NCBI RefSeq assembly: GCF_002105155.1
Contig: NW_019029000.1
Coordinates: 248,001-312,000 of the forward strand
Origin: Lobosporangium transversale
Lineage: Eukaryota > Mortierellomycota > Mortierellomycetes > Mortierellales > Mortierellaceae
Length of the DNA stretch: 64,000 nucleotides
Reading direction: 5' to 3'
Numbering within the stretch: the stretch's first letter is position 1; each line of letters opens with the position of its first letter. The position numbers were made by a program, and so were the translations under genes. The notes beneath the pieces were generated by a model. That model was not told the origin of the DNA. It made no database searches and saw nothing but the letters and a program-made list of their open reading frames with translations. Below, one piece after another: positions 23,940 through 34,012 of the stretch.

Positions 23940-26900
23940 ATGATACGCCGTGCAGCCTACAAGCAAGTTTTTGTGATTGATTCGCCATGGTCACAGCCCC
24001 CACAGCAAAGCCATGGGCTTAACGAACCTCTACTGTCCTCAGAATCGCCACAATCATCTCTGCCATCGCTATCGTCATCGCCATCGCTATCATCATTGCC
24101 ATCCTCAACCTCATCCTCATCATTACCATCATTATCGATAACGAACTCATTGCAGCAACAACTAGATACTGACAATGATGACACTAGTATCAGGTGCAGC
24201 AAGATCTTCAGCGCGCACCAGGTACCGGTTCACCTTTTTAAACGTCAGCGTGCGATTCTACTCAAGGACCTCGAAAGAATCGCGCCTGAATTTGAGTACA
24301 TCCTGACAGAGCAAGGGACTGTTGTCTTTAGTAGGAGCGAACCGCCCTCACCAAGTGTATCAGGCACTCCGGCCAAGATATCATCGCTACCATCGTCATC
24401 GCTTGGCCAGAAGCAACCTCCAGCCTTTATTGCAATCCATGAAGAGATGGAAGACAAGAATTGGTATATTTATGTCAAGCCCACCATATCAATGTCATCT
24501 CCTGGAAACACTACCACATCACTCCTTTTAAGGAACCCATTCTCTGTCTTGCCTACGGGATCTTTACCGACACAGCCGAGTTCCCTAAGGGGCCAAGGAA
24601 AGGGGAGCGGTGGCGACCCGGAAGAACTTAACCAGGATAGGAGGGCAGGATATGAAAGGCGAGGACAACAAGAGCGGAGTCATCCGATGTTAGTTGAAGA
24701 GCACATCGATCAGGAGCTGCATGTGGAAGACGGAGGAGGAACGCGCTCATGTCAGAATTCTGTCGGCCAATCACAATATGAATCTTGGGCACGGTCTTGG
24801 ATTCTACAGTCGCACAATACACAAATGCGTTTATCAACATCACTGTCGACTTTTACCTACTCTTCTTCCTCTTCTTCTTTATTTCTTCCAACATCGACAA
24901 GTACAAAAATATCCTCCTCATCATCATTGCATACCATGGCGATTCCTTCCACAACATGCACAGCTGAATGCCGTTGGAACACTGCGGCTCTTCAAGACCA
25001 ACTCACCCATTTGGCACAAACACTAATCTCTGTTGTAGATAATAAAGATGGTGCACAAGAAGGACATTCCAGCAAGGACAAGGTCCGAAAGCTGGCCAGC
25101 AGTATCCTAGAGACACTTCCATCCCCAGCATCGACCCATAAAAACATAGGTTTGGCTACTCCGGAGGTGACACCAACCTCAACGCCACTCATTTTTGCAA
25201 GCCCAAGGCAATCACCTCGTTGCAGCGGTGCAAGCGTAGAATCGAGCAGCAATAGCCAAGGGCTCACAGAATTCATGTTACCAAATACAATGTTGTCCAC
25301 CCTCCACAACCATAGCCATGGTCATGATCATGGGCTGAATGATAACAATAGTAGCCTCATTATAAACCAGACAAGTGAGCCGATGTTGAGAGATTCTGTC
25401 TCTCACTTTTCAAATTACTATATGAATTTCCCTCCTCTCCCTTTCTCCCCATCTACACTTCCACCAACGATAGCACAGCCAATGGCAAGGAGTCTTTCTA
25501 TTCCAAAGGAAGAGGTTGAGGGAACTGCATCGTCATCAAAGCAAATAACGGAAAATCAACACCAACAGAAAGTCAAAAGCAGGAAAAATTCACTCTTGTC
25601 GATTTTTGATAAGAATATAAGTCAAACCTCTCGCCGTCTAGAAGAGGATCGTGAAGGGGACTGGAACCAGCAGCACCAACAGCACCTAGTAGGCCGGATC
25701 GAAAACAGAAAAGGAAGATCCAGAGCAAATAGTTGGCTTATAGCCAAGCTAAGCCCAGGAAGCAACTCGGACAGCAAAAAACAGAAGCAACCCCTGGTTC
25801 AAGGCAAACAAGAGCCTGCTCATTCCCCAAGCCCTAGATCACCGGGAGCAATGCATGGAAGTTGTTCTAGTTTGTTTTCATCACCATTACCGTCACCATC
25901 ATTATCACCATCACCGCTGTCGCCTTTTCCTACTTCTCAGCCATCAAAACGATCACTTTCAAGGATCGCACCATCCCTAACTCCTCAGTCATTTAAGCGA
26001 ATCACAGCATCCATTAACTTCCGTCGCAGATCTTCATCTACACCTATGTCATCTTCGGGAGCACTTCCCCCTGTAGCATCGCATGCAGGGGTGGAACCGA
26101 CTGCTACAATGACCTCTATACCCGAGAGACCAGCAATTTCCATGAATCGTTCTCACTCCATAGATATTGGTTCCTATCACCATCACTCACACTCCGTTTG
26201 CTATCCTCGCTCTATATCACAGTCACTATCTCCCTCAGTAACTTCATTCTCAGCGCCTCGCACGCCACGGACAGTTGCTACTGCTTCGTTCTTTGACTCT
26301 GCTTCGGATGATTCTGATACAACCGATGACAACGAAGATCCGCCATGCTCCCGACCTCAAGCACAAAGGCATACCAGTGGCCTGCAGGCACCTCGACATC
26401 GCCAATATCTACACCATGGCAGTCGTTCGAATCACGAGTCAGAATTCATGGTGCCGGCTGAAGAAGGATTGCAGCACCAGGTTGACAGGGATACTGACAC
26501 TGATACCGACACGGGCAGCGATACTGAGAGTGATAGCGACAGTGATAGCGATTTCTATGGTACCGAGGATGCTGGGCGTAGCGTTAATGAGATCCGTCAT
26601 GGACAGAGACAAGATGAACCAGAGCGGCAGCATCATCCTTTGTCTCACAACCAACAACAACTAAACAGCTTGGCACAGTACGCGATCCCACCAACTCACC
26701 GCCAAGCTGTCGCATTCGATCTTCAAACACTGGCAGGATATGAGCACCAATTCGATAATGTCCCTCCACCCTCATACCACTCATTGGTGCAAGCAGGAAA
26801 TGCTCCCAGATCCTCCTCTTTCAATACATTTATTCCCTTTGAATCATTGAACGTACAACCTACTTTTGCAGATTCACAGCCTGTGAACATACAGGCAATT

Positions 26901-27482
26901 GAGCAAACGTTAACCTCATCAACGTCAGTCAGGTCATTGTCACCACCACTATCGCAGGGATCTTTATCATCACAATCGGGCCCTCATGTTCGCGCTGTAT
27001 CTCATCAAGTCCTGAACACCCTTCTCGAGCTGTTGCATCAATTTGAAAACCATATCCAAGACGAGTTTAAGACACCAGCATTCAAGCATAGAAGACCAAA
27101 TACCAATCGTGATCATGATCATGATCAAAGCCACTCAAACTCCTCGACACCAACTGCAACAGCAGTAGCGACAGCAGCAGCGGCAGAATGGCACAACCGC
27201 CGTCCACAAAACGTGTCTTCATTTGCCTATTTGCTCATTGAATTGCAACAGATTGGTATTTCTTCAAATGCTATGAGTGAATTATGGCACCAACCACAGC
27301 AAGGACAGCAACATTGGCTTACCCTAACAGGCAACGCATCCTCTGAAGCTGAGCTAGCTACATCATTAATTATTTTGGAGAAAAACTGTGTATTTGGTAT
27401 GGATAGGGAGCGGTGGTGTGGCGCCAATGGTACAAGAGAACAGTGGTTGAACAGTTTACAAGAAATCGTAGAAAATAGCTAA
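23940..27482 (+). CDS. Large Ser/Pro-rich orphan protein
   Basis: Uninterrupted frame of 1180 residues from the ATG at 23940. I do not recognise the family. The N-terminal 80 residues include dense Ser/Leu/Pro runs. A more ordered segment follows (about 85-180: HQVPVHLFKRQRAILLKDLE ... MEDKNWYIYVKP). The middle is disordered, with many Ser-Pro sites. An acidic DT/DS repeat (about 860-875: DTDTDTGSDTESDSDSDSD) lies in the second half, along with short His clusters. The last 150 residues look folded again (VLNTLLELLHQFENHIQDEF ... WHQPQQGQQHWLTLTG). No signal peptide or membrane helix is seen. Many SP/TP sites suggest phosphorylation, which is inference. It converges on the CDF gene. Confidence 0.7.
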   Translation: MIRRAAYKQVFVIDSPWSQPPQQSHGLNEPLLSSESPQSSLPSLSSSPSLSSLPSSTSSSSLPSLSITNSLQQQLDTDNDDTSIRCSKIFSAHQVPVHLFKRQRAILLKDLERIAPEFEYILTEQGTVVFSRSEPPSPSVSGTPAKISSLPSSSLGQKQPPAFIAIHEEMEDKNWYIYVKPTISMSSPGNTTTSLLLRNPFSVLPTGSLPTQPSSLRGQGKGSGGDPEELNQDRRAGYERRGQQERSHPMLVEEHIDQELHVEDGGGTRSCQNSVGQSQYESWARSWILQSHNTQMRLSTSLSTFTYSSSSSSLFLPTSTSTKISSSSSLHTMAIPSTTCTAECRWNTAALQDQLTHLAQTLISVVDNKDGAQEGHSSKDKVRKLASSILETLPSPASTHKNIGLATPEVTPTSTPLIFASPRQSPRCSGASVESSSNSQGLTEFMLPNTMLSTLHNHSHGHDHGLNDNNSSLIINQTSEPMLRDSVSHFSNYYMNFPPLPFSPSTLPPTIAQPMARSLSIPKEEVEGTASSSKQITENQHQQKVKSRKNSLLSIFDKNISQTSRRLEEDREGDWNQQHQQHLVGRIENRKGRSRANSWLIAKLSPGSNSDSKKQKQPLVQGKQEPAHSPSPRSPGAMHGSCSSLFSSPLPSPSLSPSPLSPFPTSQPSKRSLSRIAPSLTPQSFKRITASINFRRRSSSTPMSSSGALPPVASHAGVEPTATMTSIPERPAISMNRSHSIDIGSYHHHSHSVCYPRSISQSLSPSVTSFSAPRTPRTVATASFFDSASDDSDTTDDNEDPPCSRPQAQRHTSGLQAPRHRQYLHHGSRSNHESEFMVPAEEGLQHQVDRDTDTDTDTGSDTESDSDSDSDFYGTEDAGRSVNEIRHGQRQDEPERQHHPLSHNQQQLNSLAQYAIPPTHRQAVAFDLQTLAGYEHQFDNVPPPSYHSLVQAGNAPRSSSFNTFIPFESLNVQPTFADSQPVNIQAIEQTLTSSTSVRSLSPPLSQGSLSSQSGPHVRAVSHQVLNTLLELLHQFENHIQDEFKTPAFKHRRPNTNRDHDHDQSHSNSSTPTATAVATAAAAEWHNRRPQNVSSFAYLLIELQQIGISSNAMSELWHQPQQGQQHWLTLTGNASSEAELATSLIILEKNCVFGMDRERWCGANGTREQWLNSLQEIVENS

Positions 27483-27891
27483 GTATCGTGTCACCAGAAC
27501 ACGAGAATTAATCAATTCATAAAAGGCATCGCCGTATTTTTTCTGGGACGCCGTCCATCATTTTTGTGATTGAATTGTGCACGCAAGGACCCTTTTTTGA
27601 TTGCATGTAGAGGAGTAGAAAAGTGTAAGCATTGACAAAAAAATCCCCAAGGATAAATTTGTTTTTAAGTCTTGCCGAATTTGTTTTATTCTAATCGAAT
27701 TATGCGTTTGTAGACGGCTCAATGATCCTCTCCGTGGAGAGAAAAATCTACTTTCTGTTTCTCGATCTATTCCGCCACTTTTGTTTGTTGCGATTATTTG
27801 TTTGTATTTGTTACTTGTTACTTGAAATGTATTCGTCAAGAAAGAAGAAAAAAAAAAAAAAAAAAAAAAAAAGATGAAAATGAGTGAGACA
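27483..27891. other. Convergent 3' region
   Basis: Lies between the stop codons of the Ser-rich gene and the CDF transporter. It holds an A-run at about 27848-27872 and AT-rich sequence suited to two transcript ends. Nothing else is seen. Confidence 0.5.
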
Positions 27892-28159
27892 TTAAACAGC
27901 ATTATAGCCACGTCCTACAGCGACCGCAGCGTAGGATGAAGGTTCATTCGAGCACATGTCAGGCCTGCAGTGCTCGCTTGAATTCGAGGAGGTTTCGAGC
28001 TGGATAGTCGAATGATGAATCTGGAACCGTCCACAAACCAGATTCTGAGCCTCTGTCAAGATGCGATCATAGTCTGCCATCGTCAGGCCCTGGTTTGTGA
28101 CCAGACTCTTGGGCGCCAACTGCAGATGAACAGCCATAGAGGGCTATTAGATTGTATTT

Positions 28160-28198
<39 letters not shown>

Positions 28199-30306
28199 AT
28201 TAAGAATTTAAGTATTCCAAATATGGTGTCATTAAATGTGGTTTTTCATTTCCCGCTGTCAAATGTGACATACTTTGCCAGCTGTCAAGTTCCAGACATG
28301 CAGATCGTGGACAAGGGTCACACCAGGAATGTCGAGAAGGCTCTTTTCAATTTCTTCAGGGTCAATATGTGTGGGTGTACCCTCCATCAAAATACCAAGA
28401 CTGTCCCAAACAAGACGATAAGTTGTGAACAGCACCAGGATCGAGAAAAACACCGTACAGATTGGGTCAACAATCGTCCAGCTGGGCTTGACCATGATGA
28501 CAATTGACGCAACCAGTACACCCTATATCAAAATAGCCTTATATGAGAAGATATCCATAATTGTAACAGATTCCATATGATCATTACATTTGCGATGTCA
28601 ACATACAACAGATGAAATCAAATCGCCGATAACATGCAGAGTTGCGGCCTTCACATTGATGTTGACCTCCTATTGAGTAGCAGCATTAAAAACATTTCAT
28701 GTTAATATAGTTACTTGAACGGGCGGTTGAGCAGTGAGGAAGAGCAAGCAACACATTTACAACGGATGGATTGATAAAAAAACTTTCTTACTACCTTCTT
28801 TTGCGCAGCAGCAGCCTTAGAAGCATTACTATCGCCATGGTCGTGTGAATGAGAGTGGTTGTGCTCATGGTTATGTTCATGGCTATGACCGTGACCGTGA
28901 CCGTGACCGTGACCGTGATCGTGGCCATGGTCGTGTCCTAAAGCGAAAGCAAGACTATGGCGAAAACAAAGTACTCAAAGAGTTAGACCCAGATTGAAAA
29001 TGACAAAAATCGATTACTTTGTCATTTGATAGATAGATCAAAAAGTATCTAGTATTGCATACATAATGTTGATAGCTACACCAATACTGGCGACCAGACA
29101 CATTGTCTTGCCATCAATCGTCTCTGGGTTCCTGATGCGCTCAACAGCTTCCATTAACAGGAAGGCTGTTAGGATCCAGATGATAAATACAGACATCAGT
29201 GCAGCAAGGACCTCTGCACGATGATATCCAAAAGAGTGGCGTTTAGTTGCAGGCTGTTCCGAGAGCCAGATGGCAACCAACGAGATCATAAAGCTAACAA
29301 CATCTGGCAATAACAAAAGAGCAACAAACGTCAGAAGGCTAGAATTCTACTACAAAAAATACAAGATGCATTAAATCTACAACAAGATGAAACCCATCAA
29401 TCAAAAGCACAATATAAAATCGCCTTTAGGCCGTATAGGAGCAAAGCAAAAAAGAAAGAGAGCTTTCGATCTGTATGATACAACAGGCACTACGCAGAAG
29501 AGATTTCAAAATAACATACCTGACAACAAGTGGAAGGCATCACTCATTAGTGCAAGCGATCTAGCAAAGTAGCCACCCACCATCTCCACAGTAAAGAAAC
29601 AGAGACAGAGAATCGTAACAAAGATAAGCTTGCGCTTGTTTTTTGTAGACTCATTAGTGATCAAGACACCTTTGCAGGCAATTGGTGGTGGTGTCAAGGA
29701 TCTTTGAGGTGACATGGCAGAGTCATTATTCTCGCTGTCATTCGATGGATTTGCATCTCGAGTTGAGCCATAACTCTGACCCAGTGATTGTTTTAGAGGA
29801 GTAGATGAAGACGAGCTCCTGGGGATAGTGTGGATGATGCTCTCACCATCAACGCTCTGAGGACCATGGACATGTCCCGAACCATGGTCATGAGAATGAT
29901 TATAGCTATGACTATGATTATGGTCGTGGTTATGGTCATGAGAGTGAGAAGAGTGAGGATGAGAGTAGCCATTGACTTCAGTAGTTGGAAGTGTAGGGGA
30001 TCGTTGCGGATTGCGTGAGCGGGCAGGCTCTTGAGGCTGCAGCAAATGCTGTTGCTCGTCTTCGTCGCCATTGCCATGACCATAATCATTGTTATCATTG
30101 GTCTGTTGTCTTTGCTCTGCCAAGGGGACGTTACTATCAACAGGAACATTAATATGGTTGACAGTAGACGAAGGGTGCGAGAGGTTAGAGTCAGAAGGAG
30201 CAGGTGAAGCAGGTGCAGACGAGGCAGAAGCAATAGAAGCAGCGGTAGTTGAAGCGTTAGATGCAGCAACTTGGGCCTTTTGGCTCTTTTTCTTCCTTGA
30301 GCCCAT
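27892..30306 (-). CDS. Cation diffusion facilitator, probable zinc transporter
   Basis: Moves zinc or a similar divalent metal out of the cytosol, probably into the vacuole (ZRC1/COT1/ZnT type), by proton exchange. Six exons join in frame: 30306-29520, 29303-29063, 28954-28795, 28669-28607, 28522-28274 and 28143-27892, giving 583 residues. An N-terminal cytosolic region of about 215 residues carries a His/Asp-rich run. The first helix (LIFVTILCLCFFTVEMVGGY) begins near residue 220. The metal-site motif HLLSD in the second helix spans the first exon junction, and HVIGD is in the fifth helix. A second long His-rich loop (HGHDHGHGHGHGHGHSHEHN type) precedes helix 5. The C-terminal cytoplasmic domain contains VHDLHVWNLTAGK. 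All expected transport residues are present. Two separate His-rich loops are more than usual for one member. Confidence 0.92.
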
Positions 30307-30846
30307 GATGCGTGAAATATCTGATTAGAAAAGAAGAGTATGAGAAAGAGAGAAGAGAGAGACAAATTCATTTCACTTTTGTCCACACATTGAAAAAGAC
30401 CTGTGGCTTGCTGGGTGTTACCCCTTTTTGTTTTAAACAGGAATGCACTCTGCATCCGACTTTGTCTTGGATCTATTTTCCTGATCCAAATATAAAGCTA
30501 CGAACTTAGTTTTAGGCTCCTGCAACCGTGCTTATAGATGTCAAATGATCTGTTCATCAACTGCCTTTATAGCCTCAATAAATAACAATGGGCTCCTTCA
30601 CTAAGAAAAGTCTGTGAAAGCTCCTTGTATCTCTTGCTCAAAGCCGTGATATCTATATCTTTTTCTATTCAACCTTCCTTCTACATCGTTTATTCCAATT
30701 ATCTATCCGGCAATGAATACCGACTTGAAAAGTGTTCCAGGTCGCGATATACTGACTGAATCCTAGCTATGATAGACGCCAGCAAGCGTTCATTTAGCTT
30801 CTTCTCTGCCACGGCTGAATGCAGGGCTGCATCCTTCATTTGACTA
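30307..30846. promoter_or_regulatory. CDF promoter region
   Basis: About 540 bases upstream of the CDF start codon. It is AT-rich with a purine-rich stretch near 30330-30360. No zinc-response element can be named with confidence. Confidence 0.35.
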
Positions 30847-31194
30847 TTAGGCCTTGTTACCCTTCTCGGAAACACCAAAAGCTCTCTCCACTAACGTCCA
30901 TGCATCTCGGGGGAACCTTGGTAAACTAGTTCCTCCTCTTACTTTCCCACTTCTCCTTCCACCATTCACGGAATACATGTCACCGTGATTCCCTTCCCAC
31001 TGGTGCCACCTCTGATCAAGCATTCTTCTGGTCCACAATAGGCTCAAGACAGCTCCATAGATGGTGGTTTGCCTCAACAGCCTTGTTACATCATCTGCTA
31101 GTGTCAGTACTGTATAGATCAAGATATCGTTCCTTGATTCGATATGCTCACTGCTGGTGGTCCTGCATATTGGTATGTAAGGCTCTTGGAACAT
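30847..31194 (-). CDS. Small orphan ORF
   Basis: An unspliced frame of 115 codons from an ATG at 31194. Base usage looks protein-coding rather than random. A central hydrophobic stretch (QTTIYGAVLSLLWTRRML) is followed by a basic, Trp-containing tail ending in AFGVSEKGNKA. I do not recognise it. A stop lies directly upstream of the ATG, so the frame is not an obvious truncated exon, but it could be a gene remnant. Confidence 0.35.
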   Translation of the reverse strand: MFQEPYIPICRTTSSEHIESRNDILIYTVLTLADDVTRLLRQTTIYGAVLSLLWTRRMLDQRWHQWEGNHGDMYSVNGGRRSGKVRGGTSLPRFPRDAWTLVERAFGVSEKGNKA

Positions 31195-31321
31195 GCGGCC
31201 TCAGTCCAGTCTCGAATACACATAAGCCTGCGATCATGGTGGTGTCACATAGCTGCTTATAGCTTTGAGATCTGTCGAAGATCTTGGTCAACTGGTGCCC
31301 CTACGAATGAAGCATAATGCT

Positions 31322-31676
31322 TCACTTAATGTATCTCTCGTCTTCATTTGTTAAAGGTTTGACGCCATCGTCTAAGTTTATTTTTATTTGTCTGTCTGCG
31401 ATATATAATGATACACAACTGCTTACCGTTGTGCAGAAGCTGAACGCAGTCTCTGTCTAACGAGTGATGCCTGTCATCGTTGAACTGATAGTTTGAAGGC
31501 CCTTTAAGCCTACTATCGTCCATGAATACATTGACGGCAGTATCCTTGGAATAGATAAATTGTCGCAAATGAGCCATATAGTTTGGCGTAGGTTGACGAC
31601 GTGTACCCTCTTGGCTGATATGGGGCGCTGTCGCGAAGTACGGGGACAAGGATTTCAACAAGCAGCTGGAGGCCAT
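31322..31676 (-). CDS. Small two-exon orphan gene
   Basis: Two exons, 31676-31427 and 31371-31322, join in phase across a 55-base intron with GTAAGC donor and CTTAG acceptor, giving 99 residues. The N-terminus (MASSCLLKSLSPYFATAPHI) is uncharged apart from one Lys and could be a targeting peptide. The second exon reads DDGVKPLTNEDERYIK and stops. No family is recognised. The clean intron argues for a real gene. The stop codon sits inside a perfect palindrome (31308-31324). Confidence 0.42.
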
Positions 31677-32632
31677 ACTGCAGACGTCTATGACGTACAA
31701 CGATAGGAGCAATAAGTCACAGCAGTTTGCTAATTGTTGCTGCGAGGTTAGGGGCTATTTTATGTAAACCAAGGCGTTGTTCGTGGACATCGATCATGCT
31801 TGCAGTGCTCATGGCAGAAAAAAGTTTGATGCATCGCATCAACGTGCTTAAGATGAAAATTTATGGTTTGCTCTCAGAACAAGCTCTGTTGCTTGAAAGG
31901 ACGCTTTGACGCTTTGACGCTTTGTGTTATTTTTTTTTTTCATAAACTTGCTTCAGCTTTACATAAAAGTGGTCGTAGTAATCTTTTTGAAAATCGACGT
32001 CAAATGTAGCTTTCGTCGATAAAATGAAGTGTATATATAATGCGATAAACTATATTTCTAAGAAAGTAGTGTTGACAAGGAAGAAAGGTGAATTAACAAT
32101 GGAATGAGATATTTTTTAACAAGAAATGTCACAGTCGTTAATTGGACGAAACAAGTGACTCGAAAAAATCAGATAGGATGGAATACGGCTGCTCCACGCC
32201 TTTTCTTCATGCAAGTTTCCATTAAGAAGCTGACCTTTACACCTGTCACTTCATGATACTTGATATCGTCTGCAACATATTGGTCTTCTATTGAAGGTAT
32301 TCGGATTGTTTTTCACACTTCAGCTCACGCTTGGGTCCTTTAAAGAGATTAAACTCTTGGATGCTTTAGACGGCCAGTTTGCCGTAAGGAATTCTTGCCC
32401 TTTATAAAGAGACGCGCCAAATATATTTATAAATAAAAACAGTAAAGGCTGCCGTGCTACGGCCCTACTCCCTACTTGACCTGTTGCGCGCGAAGGTCAT
32501 CCTTTAACCGCAGTCCTCAACTATTACAAATTTACAACTTTTCAAATGCACCATCACCGCCAATCCTACTGTTGGTAGCTTGCCGCCACCCGCCGATCTG
32601 CATCGGTTCTAATCGCCTTCACTTTTTTTTTT
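31677..32632. other. Intergenic, no supported gene
   Basis: AT-rich DNA with no coherent open frame. A short hairpin-forming sequence (GCCGTGCTACGGC) lies near 32451-32464, next to CTCCCTACTTG, which recurs near 33252 inside retroelement copy C. Confidence 0.4.
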
Positions 32633-32893
32633 TTTTTTTTTTTTTTTGATAACAAGGACCAGGGTCATGGGATTTATTTTCTATACTCCATGAACAAACT
32701 GCTCCAGAAACTATAGTCAACAAACAATTATTACTGCACAAACTGTGATCACGATTTTACATGATTTGTACCAGGTTTCTGTACGACCGAATTCTTCTAT
32801 GGTCTTGACGAAGCGCTCTGCTGTCATAAATTCGTATCTGATGCTCCAGTCACCTCTTGGCCCAGTATGACGCACGCTTCTGCTTATAAATTG
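32633..32893 (-). mobile_element. 5'-truncated retroelement copy A
   Basis: Read on the minus strand, an open frame of about 57 codons (GPRGDWSIRYEFMTAERF in the middle) stops at 32717-32719. A short 3' region follows, ending CCCATGACCCTGGTCC then TTGTTATC, and then a poly(A) tail (plus-strand T-run 32633-32647). This is the structure of a 5'-truncated LINE insertion or a processed retrocopy. The protein is not recognised. The closing bases are shared with copies B-D. Confidence 0.5.
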
Positions 32894-32894
32894 C

Positions 32895-32977
32895 TTTTTT
32901 TTTTTTTTTTTTTTTTTGATATCTGGGACCTACGAGGTTGTGAGGATTTATTAGAGATAGACTCTATAAATGGGTTA

Positions 32978-32979
<2 letters not shown>
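32895..32979 (-). mobile_element. Retroelement 3' end, copy B
   Basis: Only about 60 bases of 3' sequence remain, followed on the minus strand by a poly(A) tail (T-run 32895-32917). The tail-proximal bases read ACCTCGTAGGTCC then CAGATATC, matching copies A and C. The far end carries one CATTTATAGAG unit, as in copy C. It abuts the poly(A) tail of copy C directly. Confidence 0.5.
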
Positions 32980-33013
<34 letters not shown>

Positions 33014-33269
33014 ATAACAAGGATCCACGAGGTCATGTAGGATTTATTTAGATGTTAGCTCTATAAATGCTCTATAAATGCTCTATAAATGCTCTATAAA
33101 TGGGTTACCCTATTACTAGGGGTGCATATAAAGCGTTTTCCAATAACCGGTCTTAACCGCGTCGTTGAACTGTCACTGTACAACATCCTATTCACAAACC
33201 ACGTCAGCATGAGTGGTAACTCTTGATACCAACGGAACCTGTGGCGAGCCTTGCTCCCTACTTGGGTTG
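32980..33269 (-). mobile_element. 5'-truncated retroelement copy C
   Basis: On the minus strand an open frame (KARHRFRWYQELPLMLTWF ... TPSNRVTHL) ends at a stop at 33094-33096. It is followed by four tandem copies of CATTTATAGAG (33059-33102), a 3' end reading ATGACCTCGTGGATCC then TTGTTATC, and a poly(A) tail (T-run 32980-33012). The tandem unit occurs once in copy B. The coding end differs from copy A although the 3' tail is shared. Confidence 0.5.
33059..33102 (-). repeat. Four tandem 11-base units in retroelement tail
   Basis: CTCTATAAATG repeats four times without change. The same unit is present once in copy B just before GGGTTACC, so the array grew inside the element's 3' end, a usual feature of LINE/SINE tails. 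Confidence 0.75.
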
Positions 33270-33324
33270 TTTTTTTTTTTTTTTTTTTTATAACGAGGAC
33301 CCTCTGGGTCATGGGTTGGGATTC
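33270..33324 (-). mobile_element. Retroelement 3' end, copy D
   Basis: T-run at 33270-33289 followed by ATAACGAGGACCC and GGGTCATGGG. On the minus strand this is the same tail as copies A-C with a poly(A) end. Only about 30 bases of the body are recognisable before the fold-back element begins. Confidence 0.4.
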
Positions 33325-33441
33325 AGAGGCTCATACCGATGTCTTACCGCTGCCATTTTTGGTTAGTCCTCTATCAATTACAAAAGGTTTATTAAGTGGT
33401 AGGCTTATAATTGACTAATACCGATATCGGTATGAGTCTCT
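33325..33441. mobile_element. Fold-back / MITE-like element
   Basis: The ends AGAGGCTCATACCGATGTC (33325-33343) and GATATCGGTATGAGTCTCT (33423-33441) are inverted repeats with 17 of 19 matches, enclosing 79 bases without a gene. A weaker inner pair (GGTTAGTC / GACTAATACC) extends the symmetry. Size and structure fit a small non-autonomous DNA element. No target duplication was confirmed. Confidence 0.45.
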
Positions 33442-33938
33442 ATGTCAGTTGGGATTGCTGAGGGACAATCGCGGGTCACGTGGAGTGCAATGTACTCAAG
33501 TATAGTTTGTTATTACTATAATTATAGAACCAAGCAAGTTGTCGTAGAGCATCTACTAGTGATCTCTGGAAACTAGTAGGTAATGATGAAAAATGAAGAA
33601 TTGGGCAAGAGCCTCGTGGTTTTGGGATACGATAGTGATCCTAAGTAATGCTTTGAATGATTTTGAGGATGCTGCAAAAGGGCATCGATAATAAGAAGAG
33701 AGATCTTTAATAACTGCTAATTTTCTGAGAATTCATAATGAGAATAATGAAGATAAACTCACCTGCAAAAGGGCATCGATAATAAGAAGAGAGATGCCGT
33801 TTTTGCAGTGAAGGAAAAAGCTACTTAAATACTATTTAAAAATGGTAGAAAATAGGATGATAGGAAATAAATAAATTGAAAGGAAATACATATTTAAGTA
33901 AATGAATAGGCGTCATTTACGACAAAAGTCAAGAACCG

Positions 33939-34012
33939 GCTCTTGTGGCGCAATTGGTTAGCGCGTCTGACTGTTAATCAGGAGGTTGGTGGTTCAAGCC
34001 CACCCAGGAGCG
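33939..34012 (+). tRNA. tRNA-Asn (GUU)
   Basis: The 74-base cloverleaf folds fully. The acceptor stem is GCTCTTG with CAGGAGC (one G-U pair), followed by discriminator G. The D arm is GCGC...GCGC, the anticodon loop CTGTTAA has anticodon GTT, and the T arm GGTGG-TTCAAGC-CCACC contains a good B box. There is no intron. A TTTT terminator follows at 34017-34020. CCA is not encoded, as expected for a nuclear tRNA. Confidence 0.93.
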
